A DNA stretch of 64,000 bases from Azohydromonas aeria (GCF_009760915.1 NZ_VIDQ01000002.1:232562-296561), one strand, 5' to 3'; counted from the first letter of the stretch, positions 16,895 through 26,217 are shown. The notes: generated from the sequence alone by a model not told the origin. Translations and numbers: made by a program.

Positions 16895-19233
16895 CCGAAT
16901 GCCCTCCTGCGCAGCGTCGGCACCATGCCGGCGCGCACGATGATGCGAAACGGCGGCAGCGCCGTAAGCGGGAACAATGCCAATGCAGGCAACAGCACGA
17001 CCAGCAGGTTTGAGACCGTCACGGTCGTATCGACCTGGAACCAGGCCTGGCTGAGCACGCTGTTGAGCGCGTGGGAGATGCCCACCCCCACCGCGACGGC
17101 CAGCGCTGCGCCCGCCGCACCGATCAGCGCGACCTCCAGCACGATCATGGCAAGTACGGTGCGGTCGGCAAAGCCGATGGTGCGCAGCGTCGAGTACTCG
17201 CCCAGCCGCCGCAGTACCCCATAGGCGGTGGTCGCAAAGAGGAACAGCACGGCCACCGCCAGGCTGAAGCCGAATGCCAGGTAGACGATGCCTGCGATCT
17301 CCTTGAGGTGATCGACAAATTCCTGGATCAGGCGGCTCTTGGACGTAACCCGGCCAACACGGTCGAACCGGTACAGCTGGTCCGGCTGCAACTGAGGCTG
17401 CGCCTTGAGAAACGTGCCCGTAACCTGGTCAGCCATGTCGAACCACTCCTGTGCGTCCGCCAGCGGCGCGTAGGACTCGCCCGGCATCACTCCGGAGAAC
17501 ACACCGACCACCTGTACCGGCCAGGCTTTGTCGCGCACAAGCACCTCGACCTGGTCACCGACCTTGAGGCCCAGCGTGGCCGCCGTCTTGCGCTCCAGGG
17601 CGATGACGCCGCGGTCGTCCTTGCGCAGCGCGCGTCCCTCAATGATGCGCAGGCTGCGCACCGGGGTGGCAGGATCGACGCCGAGCAGGAACGAGGGCTC
17701 CACGGCTTGGCCGTGCTGCACCTTCACGGGGCCGCGCAGGTAGGGATCGCTGCGCGCCACACCGGGTGCGGACTCCAGGCTCTGCAACTCGTCGCGCCAC
17801 ATGGGCGCCAGGAAGTCCACCGCCACATCCCAGTCGTCGGCCGCGAAGCGCTTGACGATGCTTTGCTCGAAGGACGTGAGCGAGATGAAGTACGACAGCG
17901 CTGCGCCAAGAGACAGTGCCACCGCGACGGTGGACATCAGCGCCAGTGCCTTGCCCCGCTCTAGGTTGCGCAGGGCATAGCGCCACGCCACCGAGCCGCC
18001 AAGCTTGCGGCTGGCCCGGCCCGATACGGCCTGCGTGTCTTGGGTATTGCCGCGCACCGCCTCGCGCGGCGTGAGCCGCATGATGCTGCGCAGGGGCAGC
18101 AGCGTTGCCGCAGCCAGGATGGCAAGCATGCCGACGTAGCCCTCCATCACGGGAACGATGCGTAGCGACAGCATAGGCATTGGCAGTCCCAAGGCCTTGG
18201 CGTAGTCGGTGCCGAAACCGTAGAGCATCACGAAACTCAGCAAGGTGCCTGACACCAGTGCGATGGCGGCGATCAGCAGTACCGGCATGGCAAACGCCAG
18301 CATGATGTGCCGCGTGTCGTAGCCCAGCGCCATCATCACGCCAATCTCGGCCTTCTTCTCCGTGATCCACTGCACCATCAGGAACACCGTGATGACCAGC
18401 GCCGTGACGACGAAGATCAGCACGATGGCGGGCACGAAGATGCGGAAGGCGCCCAGGTCGAGCTCCAGGTACAGGTGGCCGAACTGGCGCGCCAGCGGCA
18501 GGCTTTCGTCGATGGTTACCTTGCGTCCCAGCGCGGCGCTGACCTTCTGCTCGACGGCGCTCACATCAGCGCCGTCCTTCACGTCCACGAGCAGGCTGTT
18601 GACGAGCTGGTAGCCCAGGCGCGGCTGCACCAGCGCATAAGGCACGTACACGACGCCCAGCGAGCCCTTGCTGGGCAGGAAGAAGTTGGGGTTGGCGCTG
18701 TCGATCAGGAACTCGGGCGAGGTTGCGATGCCGCGCACCGTGAGGTCGTAGTGATCCTTGCCGATGTTGAGACGGAAACGGTCGCCCACCTTGTAGCCAT
18801 GGTGCTGGGCCATCGAGCGCTCGATCACCACCGAGGACGGGTCGGCCGGGTCGATGTTGCGGCCTTCCTCGATGCGCAGCCGGTTGATTGCCGGCACACC
18901 TTGCGTGGCCATCATCAGCGCGTAGAGCTTGGTGCCCGAGGGGATATCGATGTTGCCCGGCAGCACCAGCCGCTGCTCGACTGAAGCGACGCCGTCGAGA
19001 CCCTGCAGCGAGGGGATGTTGATGGTGTCCTCGGGCACGATGCGCAGTTCGAGGTCCGCGACGTTGAGCTCTCGGTACCAGGCAGCGCGCGAGTCGAATA
19101 GGCTGTCGATGGCGCTGTAGACGCCGACGAACATGGCCAGTGCGCTACCCATGATCAGCCCCGCCGCTAGCAGCCGGCCCTTCATTTTCCAGGCCGAGCG
19201 GCGCAGCGCTGTGAAGAGCTGGCGCGAGTTCAT
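16891..19233 (-). CDS. FtsX-type ABC transporter permease
   Basis: The 780-residue protein has the double FtsX layout: an N-terminal helix, a large periplasmic domain (about residues 45-250), three helices, a central cytoplasmic linker, then a second helix, periplasmic domain and three terminal helices. Such single-chain permeases (MacB/LolCE-related) extract lipids or lipophilic molecules from the inner membrane. It overlaps by four bases the ATPase gene upstream and the LolA-like gene downstream. The cargo is unknown; association with the diiron and reductase genes suggests a hydrophobic product. Confidence 0.88.
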   Translation of the reverse strand: MNSRQLFTALRRSAWKMKGRLLAAGLIMGSALAMFVGVYSAIDSLFDSRAAWYRELNVADLELRIVPEDTINIPSLQGLDGVASVEQRLVLPGNIDIPSGTKLYALMMATQGVPAINRLRIEEGRNIDPADPSSVVIERSMAQHHGYKVGDRFRLNIGKDHYDLTVRGIATSPEFLIDSANPNFFLPSKGSLGVVYVPYALVQPRLGYQLVNSLLVDVKDGADVSAVEQKVSAALGRKVTIDESLPLARQFGHLYLELDLGAFRIFVPAIVLIFVVTALVITVFLMVQWITEKKAEIGVMMALGYDTRHIMLAFAMPVLLIAAIALVSGTLLSFVMLYGFGTDYAKALGLPMPMLSLRIVPVMEGYVGMLAILAAATLLPLRSIMRLTPREAVRGNTQDTQAVSGRASRKLGGSVAWRYALRNLERGKALALMSTVAVALSLGAALSYFISLTSFEQSIVKRFAADDWDVAVDFLAPMWRDELQSLESAPGVARSDPYLRGPVKVQHGQAVEPSFLLGVDPATPVRSLRIIEGRALRKDDRGVIALERKTAATLGLKVGDQVEVLVRDKAWPVQVVGVFSGVMPGESYAPLADAQEWFDMADQVTGTFLKAQPQLQPDQLYRFDRVGRVTSKSRLIQEFVDHLKEIAGIVYLAFGFSLAVAVLFLFATTAYGVLRRLGEYSTLRTIGFADRTVLAMIVLEVALIGAAGAALAVAVGVGISHALNSVLSQAWFQVDTTVTVSNLLVVLLPALALFPLTALPPFRIIVRAGMVPTLRRRAFG

Positions 19234-19955
19234 GCGACCATCCCCCGCGTGACGTCGGCAGCATGCTCGGCCGGCACGAGCCGGCCGTCACGCAGCACCA
19301 GTGTTCGGTCGGTGTGGCGGGCAAGACCAGGGTTGTGCGTGACGATGATCAACGCGCGGGCGAAGGCCCTGGCCTGCGCCAGCAGCAGTGCCGTCGTGGC
19401 GTCGGCCGTCTTGGGGTCGAGGTTGCCGGTGGGCTCATCGGCCAGCAACAGCGCCGGGCGCTTGACCAGCGCGCGCGCGATCGCCACGCGCTGCTGCTCG
19501 CCGCCGGAGAGCTGCTCGGGAAAGCGGTCGGCCTTGTGCTGCAGGCCCAGCGCGTCCAGGATCTCCATCGCGGCATGCTCCCCTTTGCGGGCGGGTTTGC
19601 CTGCGGCCTCCCAGCCCGTCATCACGTTCTCAGCCGCGGTCAGGGTGGGCAGCAGGTTGTAGAACTGGAAGACGAAGCCGACCTTCTCGCGCCGGTAGCG
19701 CGCCAGGCCTGCGGCATCGAGCCGTGCGATGTCCTGGCCATCGATGACGACGCTGCCGCTGTCCGGCGCGTCGATGCCGCTGAGGACGTTGAGCAGCGTG
19801 GACTTGCCGGTGCCCGACACGCCCAGGATCGCGACCGTCTCCCCGTCCCGGACCGAGAGCTCCAGGCCATCGAGCACCGGCACGTTCTGCCCGCCCTGGA
19901 AGTAGGCCTTGGACAGCCCGGTGACAGAGACGACAGCGGATGCCGGATTCGACAT
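19230..19955 (-). CDS. LolD/MacB-type ABC ATPase
   Basis: This 241-residue ATPase has Walker A GVSGTGKST, Q-loop FQFYNLLPTLTA, signature LSGGEQQRVAIARAL, Walker B LLLADEPTGNLD and the switch His in VTHNPGLA. The start at MSNPASA follows GAGGGAG. Sequence style (FYNLLPTLTA, TGNLDPKTADAT) matches the LolD/MacB exporter class and not an importer. It overlaps the FtsX permease gene by four bases. Confidence 0.92.
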   Translation of the reverse strand: MSNPASAVVSVTGLSKAYFQGGQNVPVLDGLELSVRDGETVAILGVSGTGKSTLLNVLSGIDAPDSGSVVIDGQDIARLDAAGLARYRREKVGFVFQFYNLLPTLTAAENVMTGWEAAGKPARKGEHAAMEILDALGLQHKADRFPEQLSGGEQQRVAIARALVKRPALLLADEPTGNLDPKTADATTALLLAQARAFARALIIVTHNPGLARHTDRTLVLRDGRLVPAEHAADVTRGMVA

Positions 19956-19984
19956 GGCGTGCTCCCTCGACAAGAGGCGGATCG

Positions 19985-20458
19985 TCACACCGCCTCCTGC
20001 TGGCGCACGACATGCGACACCTCGACGTGCACCGGGATGGCGGGCCGGATGGACTGGCAGACCGTGCAGTATCGCTCGAACACGTCCACGCAACGCTTGA
20101 TGTTGCCCGACTCCTTGTCCACCACCGGACGGATCGTCACGTCGATGCGGCTGATCCGGGGCAGCCCTTCCTCGTTGAGGGCCACCACGGCAATCGCCTC
20201 GGTAGATAGTCCCTGGACGTGGATGCCGGCGTGGCGTAGCGTCTCCACCAGACTGGCCGAGAGGCAGTGGCCCACCGCCATGGCCAGCATCGCCGGCGTG
20301 GACGGGCCGGCGTTGGTACCCACCGGGTCGGGCTCGTCGGTGAGGACGGACGCGCCATGCAGGACATCGCCCTCGTAGGCCTGCGACTTGAACTTGAAGC
20401 CGCCGGTGAAGTCGATGTGGACACCGAAGTGACGCTCGGCCTGATCACGCATGTGCAT
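19985..20458 (-). CDS. OsmC-family protein
   Basis: The 157-residue product is an OsmC/Ohr-fold protein with the two redox cysteines in AVGHCLSAS and in ERYCTVCQSI, separated by about 60 residues as in peroxide-reducing members. An additional Cys nearby makes a CxxC-like pair. These proteins reduce organic hydroperoxides with thiols. Its start overlaps the end of the upstream ABC permease gene by 14 bases, so it is part of the same operon. Lipid-hydroperoxide removal would fit a pathway with an oxygen-using diiron enzyme, but this is inference. Confidence 0.85.
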   Translation of the reverse strand: MHMRDQAERHFGVHIDFTGGFKFKSQAYEGDVLHGASVLTDEPDPVGTNAGPSTPAMLAMAVGHCLSASLVETLRHAGIHVQGLSTEAIAVVALNEEGLPRISRIDVTIRPVVDKESGNIKRCVDVFERYCTVCQSIRPAIPVHVEVSHVVRQQEAV

Positions 20459-21185
20459 GGTGGTTCTCCTGGAGTGGGAGCGGTTGGCAAACAGGTGCTG
20501 GGGGCACCTTCGGGGATTCCATGCGGGCCTCGATGAGGCGGGCGGCCCGCGACGCCGTCCAGCAGACGGTGAAGAACAGCGCGCCGACGGTCAGGTAGAC
20601 CTGCAGCATGCGACCCGGATGCCGCTCGGCGACGATGAGCCCTGCCTGCATGACCTCGACCAGGCCCACGATGTACAAGGCCGAGCTGTCCTTGAAGAGC
20701 GACGTGAAGTAGCTCGCATGCGTGGGCAGCATCCGGCGGTGTGCCTGGGCCAGCACGATGCGCAGCAGGATCGTCCAGCGTGACAGGCCCAGGGAGCGTG
20801 CGGCCTCGACATCACCCGGTGCCACCGCGTTGATGCCGGCGCGGATGTTCTCCGCCTGGTAGGCCGAGGCATAGGCCGTGAGCGCCAGCACTGCCGAAAG
20901 CACCGGCGAGGGTGTGGTGGCAAAGAGAATGGGCAGCGAGAAGTAGAACCAGAACAGGACGATCAGCAGCGGCACCGAGCGCACGGCTTCGACATAGGCG
21001 ATGCAGGGCCAGCGCAGCCAGCGCGTGCTGCTCGTACGGCCCAGGGCCAGCAGGTGGCCCAGCACGAAGCTCGCGGCGAATGCGACGCAAGCCACCGCCA
21101 GGTTCAGCGCCAGGCCGCCCAGCATGCCTTGCCGGAAAGAGCCCAGGAGCAGCCACTGCAGCTGGGTGAAGTCAGCGCCGGCCAT
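20445..21185 (-). CDS. Amino-acid-type ABC permease, subunit 2
   Basis: This 246-residue HisM/GlnP-class inner-membrane permease has five hydrophobic helices and the EAA loop in DVEAARSLGLSRWTILLRIVLAQAHRRMLP. The ATG at 21185 was chosen because it immediately precedes the hydrophobic core and overlaps the end of the partner permease by 14 bases. It should pair with the upstream permease to form a heterodimeric importer. Confidence 0.88.
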   Translation of the reverse strand: MAGADFTQLQWLLLGSFRQGMLGGLALNLAVACVAFAASFVLGHLLALGRTSSTRWLRWPCIAYVEAVRSVPLLIVLFWFYFSLPILFATTPSPVLSAVLALTAYASAYQAENIRAGINAVAPGDVEAARSLGLSRWTILLRIVLAQAHRRMLPTHASYFTSLFKDSSALYIVGLVEVMQAGLIVAERHPGRMLQVYLTVGALFFTVCWTASRAARLIEARMESPKVPPAPVCQPLPLQENHHAHA

Positions 21186-21909
21186 GGCAGGCCTCCTCGA
21201 TGTGGTCCGGGGACACCGCACCGCGCTGGCGGAAGATTCGAGACAACGCGAAGGCAATGGCCAGTGAGCCCAGCGCATAGGTCAGCGTGGACACGGCAGT
21301 CACCTCCAGTCCCCTGAACGTGATCGACTCGATCTGCTGAGTGGCCCATGTCAGCTCGGGCAGCGCTATCGCCACGCACAGCGACGTGTTCTTGAAGTTA
21401 TGCACCATCCGGTTGGAGATGGCCGGCATCATTGTGCGCAGCGACTGCGGGCACAGGATCCAGATGCACTCCTGCCAGCGCGACATCCCGCAACTGGCCG
21501 CCGCGTCGCGTTGTCCCTGTGAAATCCGGGCCATGCCGTTGCGCAGGATGTCCGACAGGTAAGCCCCGTTGTCCAGCGAGAGACCGAGGACGCCGGCCAC
21601 GAAGGCGTAGGTCGGCCACTCGTGCAGCGCACGGCCGATGGGCGCGGGTAGCAGTTCCGGCAGCACGAAGTAGAAGAAGAGTATCCAGAACAGACCCGGC
21701 AGGTTGCGAACGAGTTCGGCGAGACCGTTGGCTGTGATGCGCAGCGGCGCAACTGCCGAGAGCCGGGCCAGTGCAAGCACCGCGCCGAGGACGAAGGACA
21801 ACAGTCCCGAGGCAAGGGCCAGGGCAAGAGTGCGCACCAGACCGTCTCGCACCAGCTCCAGGAACTGCGGCTGCAGCAGCAGCCCCCAGTCAAACTCGTA
21901 GCGCAACAT
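21172..21909 (-). CDS. Amino-acid-type ABC permease, subunit 1
   Basis: This 245-residue inner-membrane permease has VRTLALALASGLLSFVLGAVLALAR at the start, EAA-loop-like QRDAAASCGMSRWQECIWILCPQSLRTMMPAISN, and LVRNLPGLFWILFFYF as in GltJ/HisQ. It is followed without a gap by the second permease and preceded by the ATPase. The ligand is expected to be an amino acid or similar small polar molecule. Confidence 0.88.
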   Translation of the reverse strand: MLRYEFDWGLLLQPQFLELVRDGLVRTLALALASGLLSFVLGAVLALARLSAVAPLRITANGLAELVRNLPGLFWILFFYFVLPELLPAPIGRALHEWPTYAFVAGVLGLSLDNGAYLSDILRNGMARISQGQRDAAASCGMSRWQECIWILCPQSLRTMMPAISNRMVHNFKNTSLCVAIALPELTWATQQIESITFRGLEVTAVSTLTYALGSLAIAFALSRIFRQRGAVSPDHIEEACHGRR

Positions 21910-21919
21910 CTGCAACTCC

Positions 21920-22639
21920 TCAGGCGGCCTGGAGCAGCGCAGTGGCAGGCGCCGTCGTGCGCGACGCGCAGCACGACGTCTCCTGTTCAAGATCGACCAG
22001 GCGTCCCGATTCGAGCGACACCATGCGGTCGGCCACGCTGTAGGCAAAGCTGCGGTCGTGCGTGACGATCACGGTGGCCACGTTGCCTTTCTTGAGGCGC
22101 TCCACGAGCGCGGCGACTTGGTGGGTCCGGGCGGGATCGAGCGCTGACGTGGGCTCGTCCAGCAGCATCACGCCGGGCTCCATCGCCAGGCAACGCGCCA
22201 GCGCCACGCGCTGCTTCTCGCCGCCGGAGAGCTGCAAGGGATGGTGATTCGCCTTGTCGGCCACGCCCAGATCGGCCAGCAGACTGCACGCGCGCTTCTC
22301 GGCCTCGCCCCGGGTGAGGCCCAGAACCTGACGCGGCGCTAGGCAGATGTTGTCCAGCACGCTCAGGTGCTCGAACAGGTTGAAATGCTGGAAAAGCATT
22401 CCGACCCTGCCCCGCAGGGCGCGGGCGCCCAGGCGGCTGGGCCACACGCTGTGACCGCCCACCGTGATGCTGCCCCGGTCAATGGGCTCCAGCCCGTTGA
22501 TGGCCCGCAGCAGGGTGGTCTTGCCCGTTCCGCTGGGCCCGCACAGTACCAGTGCCTCACCGCGCATGACGTGGAGGTCCACGCCGGCGAGCACGTCACG
22601 CCCGGCAAGGCGCTTGAATACGCAACTGCAGTCGATCAT
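21920..22639 (-). CDS. Amino-acid-type ABC ATPase
   Basis: This 239-residue ATPase of the GlnQ/HisP class has Walker A GPSGTGKTT, Q-loop MLFQHFNLFEHLSVLDN, signature LSGGEKQRVALARCLA, Walker B VMLLDEPTSALDP and switch His VTHDRSFA. GGGAGA lies before the ATG at 22639. It energises the two permeases that follow. The C-terminal tail is longer than usual and contains two adjacent Cys (TSCCASRT). Confidence 0.92.
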   Translation of the reverse strand: MIDCSCVFKRLAGRDVLAGVDLHVMRGEALVLCGPSGTGKTTLLRAINGLEPIDRGSITVGGHSVWPSRLGARALRGRVGMLFQHFNLFEHLSVLDNICLAPRQVLGLTRGEAEKRACSLLADLGVADKANHHPLQLSGGEKQRVALARCLAMEPGVMLLDEPTSALDPARTHQVAALVERLKKGNVATVIVTHDRSFAYSVADRMVSLESGRLVDLEQETSCCASRTTAPATALLQAA

Positions 22640-22694
22640 GGTGTTCTCCCAGAAAGGTTGCCGAGGACACTTTGTTGTGGTGGCCCTCTTGCAC

Positions 22695-23567
22695 CTATTC
22701 GGGCCAGACCATGGGCGCGTTCTCGCCAAACACCTCGGCCGGCAGGCGCGGGCGGGCGTTGAGCGGCAGCGGGTACTTGCCCTTGGGGCCGAACCAGGAC
22801 TGGTAAAGCTGCTCGTAGCTGCCGTCCTTGAGCATCGACTGCAGGGCCATGCTGACCTTCAGCCGCCACTTGCTGTCGTTTTGCGGCACGCCGACCGAAT
22901 ACAGCCCGGGCGAGTAGCCGCCGCCCACGGCTTCGTAGTCCGTCCCTTCCTCGCCAGCCACGGCCGCGATGATCGGGCTGTCCTGGGTGAAAGCATCGAT
23001 CTTCCCCTGCTTGAGAGCGAGGAACACTTCCGCATTCTTCTGGAACGCAACCATCTGCGGCGCCGCCTTGCTGTGCTTGGCCAGTTCGGCCGGAGCCGCG
23101 GTGAACGCGTTGGAGCCCTGGTTGACGCCGATGCGCTTGCCTGCGAGGTCTGCCAGCGACTTGAACTTGCCCTTCTTGGCATAGAAGACCTTCGACGTCC
23201 ACAGGTACGGCGGATCGACGAAGTCCACCTGCTCCTCTCGGCCCAGCGTGCGGCTGATGTTGGAGATGGCCATGTCGATCTGGCCGTTGGCCAAGAAGGC
23301 AATGCGCGTCTTGTTGTTTACTGCCACGCGCTCCACCTTGACGCCGAGCCGCTTGGCGATCTCGTCGCCGAGCTCGACATCAAAGCCGGTCCAGCGGCCC
23401 TTGTCGTCGATGAAGTTCATGGGAGGCGTGTCGTTGCCCGTGCCGATGCGCACGACGCCGGCTTGCTTGACCTTGTCGGCGATGGAGTCGGCCATTGCGG
23501 CCGGTGCCATAGCCAGCGCGGCCGTCGCCATCGCGCAAACCAGGAGGAGGCTGGAGAGTGGTTTCAT
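22695..23567 (-). CDS. Family-3 extracellular solute-binding protein
   Basis: This 290-residue periplasmic binding protein has a signal peptide ending near AMA-DS and the family-3 lobes: VRIGTGNDTPPMNFIDDKGRWTGFDVELGDEIAKRLG with the amino-acid ligand site, then GQIDMAISNISRTLGREEQVDFVDP and GVNQGSNAF. It captures the substrate for the three ABC components encoded directly downstream. Polar amino acids are typical ligands; the exact one cannot be read from sequence. Confidence 0.9.
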   Translation of the reverse strand: MKPLSSLLLVCAMATAALAMAPAAMADSIADKVKQAGVVRIGTGNDTPPMNFIDDKGRWTGFDVELGDEIAKRLGVKVERVAVNNKTRIAFLANGQIDMAISNISRTLGREEQVDFVDPPYLWTSKVFYAKKGKFKSLADLAGKRIGVNQGSNAFTAAPAELAKHSKAAPQMVAFQKNAEVFLALKQGKIDAFTQDSPIIAAVAGEEGTDYEAVGGGYSPGLYSVGVPQNDSKWRLKVSMALQSMLKDGSYEQLYQSWFGPKGKYPLPLNARPRLPAEVFGENAPMVWPE

Positions 23568-23581
23568 GGTAATGACCTTCT

Positions 23582-24793
23582 TCAGGCAGTGGCGATGGCC
23601 GGCTGTTGCTGCAGCTGCGCCGGGTCGATGTCGATGCAGCGCGCCGCCTGCGAAAAGCGGTGCGCATGCTCCGAGAAGTACTTCTGCATCTGGTCCGAAG
23701 AGCGCACGAAGCGGTCCTGGCAGATGCGTACCGTATCAATGGTGGTATCGATGAAACGCAGCCCGTTGTCGCGCAGCTGCTGGATCCATCCCGTCTCGAA
23801 CTGCCAGTGGTGCGAGGCAATCTCCAGGTTGACCTGCGCGAAGGTCAGGTAGGCGCGCTGGCGCATGTGAATCGACTTCATCGGCACGTCGTCGATGGTC
23901 GGGTAGTAGTACACGCGCGCCGGGCGCGTGACCTCGAACCACATGTCCCACAGGTCGCGCATCGACGGCGAGCAGTGCGGATCGGACACCAAGTTCATGA
24001 ATGCGCCATGCGGGATCCACCGGTAGGCCGCCTTGAAGGCTTCGCAGAACGAGTCCTGGTGCAGCACGTTGAGCGGCATGCGCGGCGCTACCGTGTGGAA
24101 CTCCTCGTGGTAGCGGTCGCAGGCCAGACGCTCCAGCCCCATCCACTGCTGGTACAGCCCATAGCGCTTGCCGCTGTAGCGGCCCGTGTCGCTGGTGCCG
24201 ATGAGGATGGAGGGCCGGATGACGACGAAGGGAACATGGCTCGTGGCCACCAGGCGCTCGGCCTCGCGCTTGGTGCGGGTGTACTGCGTGGGATCGCCCT
24301 GCGGCTCGGTCAGCAGATCCTCGGGCGTAGGCTGGTCCTGGTAGCCCGAGCTGTACGCCGTGGACACGTAGACGAAGCGCTTGACCTTCAGATGCTTGGC
24401 CAGCACCAGCAGGTGCGCCGTGTAGAAGACGTTCACCGCCTGCAGCTTGGCCACGTCGTAATAGTCCAGGCAGCCCGCGCAGTGGACGATCTCGTCCACA
24501 CCTTCAAGCCGAGCGGCCAAGTTGGGCACGTCGGCCAGGTCGTTGGGCAGCACCACCTGCTCGATGCGCGCGTCAACGGCGGCCGACCAGCGGTAGCGCG
24601 CCTGTGTTTCCCACTCCTCCTTGATCGGCGCCAGCAGCGCGGTGCGATCGTGCGCGGCACGCGTGAGGCAGACGATGCGGGCGTTGGTGTCGCGCAGCAG
24701 CGACGCGACGATGAGGGCACCGACATAGCCGGTGGCTCCGGTGACAAGGATCCGCGAGGCCGAGAACGGCTCGCTGCGCAGGGTCCGGCTCAT
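23582..24793 (-). CDS. Thioester-reductase-like NAD(P)-dependent SDR
   Basis: The 403-residue protein is an extended SDR of the thioester-reductase (carboxylic acid reductase R-domain/Lys2-like) group. It has an N-terminal Rossmann motif VTGATGYVGALI (about residue 16), IVCLTRA for cofactor selection, HCAGCLDYY, YVSTAYSSGY and the catalytic Tyr-x3-Lys in YTRTKREAE. Enzymes of this type reduce an acyl thioester (acyl-ACP or acyl-CoA) to an aldehyde. Its start is three bases from the stop of the thioredoxin-like gene. Aldehyde produced here would be the natural substrate of the diiron protein encoded three genes upstream. Confidence 0.8.
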   Translation of the reverse strand: MSRTLRSEPFSASRILVTGATGYVGALIVASLLRDTNARIVCLTRAAHDRTALLAPIKEEWETQARYRWSAAVDARIEQVVLPNDLADVPNLAARLEGVDEIVHCAGCLDYYDVAKLQAVNVFYTAHLLVLAKHLKVKRFVYVSTAYSSGYQDQPTPEDLLTEPQGDPTQYTRTKREAERLVATSHVPFVVIRPSILIGTSDTGRYSGKRYGLYQQWMGLERLACDRYHEEFHTVAPRMPLNVLHQDSFCEAFKAAYRWIPHGAFMNLVSDPHCSPSMRDLWDMWFEVTRPARVYYYPTIDDVPMKSIHMRQRAYLTFAQVNLEIASHHWQFETGWIQQLRDNGLRFIDTTIDTVRICQDRFVRSSDQMQKYFSEHAHRFSQAARCIDIDPAQLQQQPAIATA

Positions 24794-24795
24794 GT

Positions 24796-25251
24796 TCAGG
24801 CTCCCAGGGAGGTCAGGGGTTGGCGCTGTAGGCGCTGGCGGATCTGCTCGACGCTGGGCACGCCTCCGTAGAAGGCGACGCGGCCGTTGATGATCAGCAA
24901 CGGGAAGATGCCCAGGCCGTGCGACTGGAACAGCGTGGTCACGTTGGCGATGAGCTGCTTCTGAGGGCCGTCGGCGCTGGTCGATAGCTCGCGCAGGTGG
25001 CGCTGAGCTGCCGTGATGGTCTGGCACACCACCGCGCGCTCGATCTCTGCTTGCTGCATCGCCTGCAGCAAGTTGGCCTTGAGCTCCTCGTCGCGCGGCG
25101 ATGACGTGGCATCGCAGCACGACGCGGACAGGATGCCGATGTTGTCCTTGTCAAGCAGGGCGCGCACGGACTCGGCATCGTAGGACTTGGTGCCGGTGCC
25201 AGTGCCGCATCCGGGCAGCAGCCAGCACAGCATCGAGAGGGGGTTTCGCAT
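24796..25251 (-). CDS. Small thioredoxin-fold-like protein with vicinal cysteines
   Basis: The 151-residue product starts with a hydrophobic LSMLCWLLPGCG stretch that could be a lipoprotein signal. A thioredoxin-like core follows, with SASCCDATSSPRDEE (vicinal Cys), an AVVCQT cysteine and the segment GIFPLLIINGRVAFYGGVPS, where a cis-proline precedes a strand as in ArsD or glutaredoxin-like folds. GGAGA lies before the ATG at 25251. It sits between the CSCS permease and the SDR gene. It may hand over a metal(loid) or act as a redox partner; neither can be confirmed from sequence. Confidence 0.6.
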   Translation of the reverse strand: MRNPLSMLCWLLPGCGTGTGTKSYDAESVRALLDKDNIGILSASCCDATSSPRDEELKANLLQAMQQAEIERAVVCQTITAAQRHLRELSTSADGPQKQLIANVTTLFQSHGLGIFPLLIINGRVAFYGGVPSVEQIRQRLQRQPLTSLGA

Positions 25252-25267
25252 GTCAATTCTCCAGTGG

Positions 25268-26185
25268 TCAGAGGAAGTGCGCTGCCCACTCCAGCGCGAT
25301 ACCGATGACGGTCGCCGAGGCAACGATCGTCACGACGTGGGACACGAGGAGGGGCGCCTTGAACAGCCGGGACAGCATGATCATCTCGGGGATGCTGGTG
25401 CCAGCCGAAGAAACCAGGAACGCGGTCACCGGTCCGATGGACAGCCCCTTTTCCAGCAGGGCCAGCGCGATGGGCACGACCATCGTCGAGTTGACGTAGA
25501 ACGGCACGCCCACCAGGGCCAGCACGAAAATCAGCACGATGCCCGGATACCGCTGCTGCAGCGCCACGATGGCGTCCTGCGGCACGTAGCCGAAGATCAG
25601 TGCGCCGATAGCGATGCCCACGGCCAGGTACGGCGCCGATGCACGCAACTCGCCCCAGGCCGCCATCGAGGCAAAGCGAAGTCGCGACGGCCAGGGCACG
25701 CGGGACACGGTCGCCGAGTCGATCCGCGTCGCGCCGTCGACGTCAGGCTGCGCCTCCAGGCGCACGTAGCGCGCCATGCCGGCCCGATCCACGAGCAGTC
25801 CGAAGGCCACCGACAGCATCGATGCCACCAGCAGGAACACCACGGCGGTGGACACCGAGTACTGCCGCAGCAGCACCAGCAGCACGCCTTCATTGATCAC
25901 GGGCGAGGCGATCAGGAAGGTGAAGCAGACGCCGAAGCGCACCCGGGACCTGAGCATCCCTGAGAGGACCGGCACCGTGGAGCACGAGCAGAACGGCGTG
26001 ACCGCGCCCGCCGTGGCAGCGAGCACCGCGCCGGTTTCCAGCGACGTCCGCCCCAGCGCGTCGTTGAGCTTGCGTCCGATGCCTTGCTGCAGCAGCGTGA
26101 CGGCCAGGGCCACGCCGTAGAACAGCAGCGCCAGCAGCGTTCCCTCGTAGACGATGAATTCGAGTACCGCCTGCACACCGTTCAT
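25268..26185 (-). CDS. CSCS-motif permease, ArsP/UPF0718-like
   Basis: The 305-residue membrane protein has about eight helices and the diagnostic motif PFCSCSTVP (Cys66, Cys68) in the first half, with a related SSAGTSIPEMI repeat in the second half, as in the UPF0718 permease family that includes the organoarsenical exporter ArsP. It is preceded by the diiron gene (about 30 bases) and followed by the thioredoxin-like gene. No ArsR-type regulator is nearby. Substrate could be a trivalent arsenical, another thiophilic compound or something unrelated. Confidence 0.78.
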   Translation of the reverse strand: MNGVQAVLEFIVYEGTLLALLFYGVALAVTLLQQGIGRKLNDALGRTSLETGAVLAATAGAVTPFCSCSTVPVLSGMLRSRVRFGVCFTFLIASPVINEGVLLVLLRQYSVSTAVVFLLVASMLSVAFGLLVDRAGMARYVRLEAQPDVDGATRIDSATVSRVPWPSRLRFASMAAWGELRASAPYLAVGIAIGALIFGYVPQDAIVALQQRYPGIVLIFVLALVGVPFYVNSTMVVPIALALLEKGLSIGPVTAFLVSSAGTSIPEMIMLSRLFKAPLLVSHVVTIVASATVIGIALEWAAHFL

Positions 26186-26217
26186 GGCGTGGCCTCCGTG
26201 TCAGCCAGGGGAGGCGT

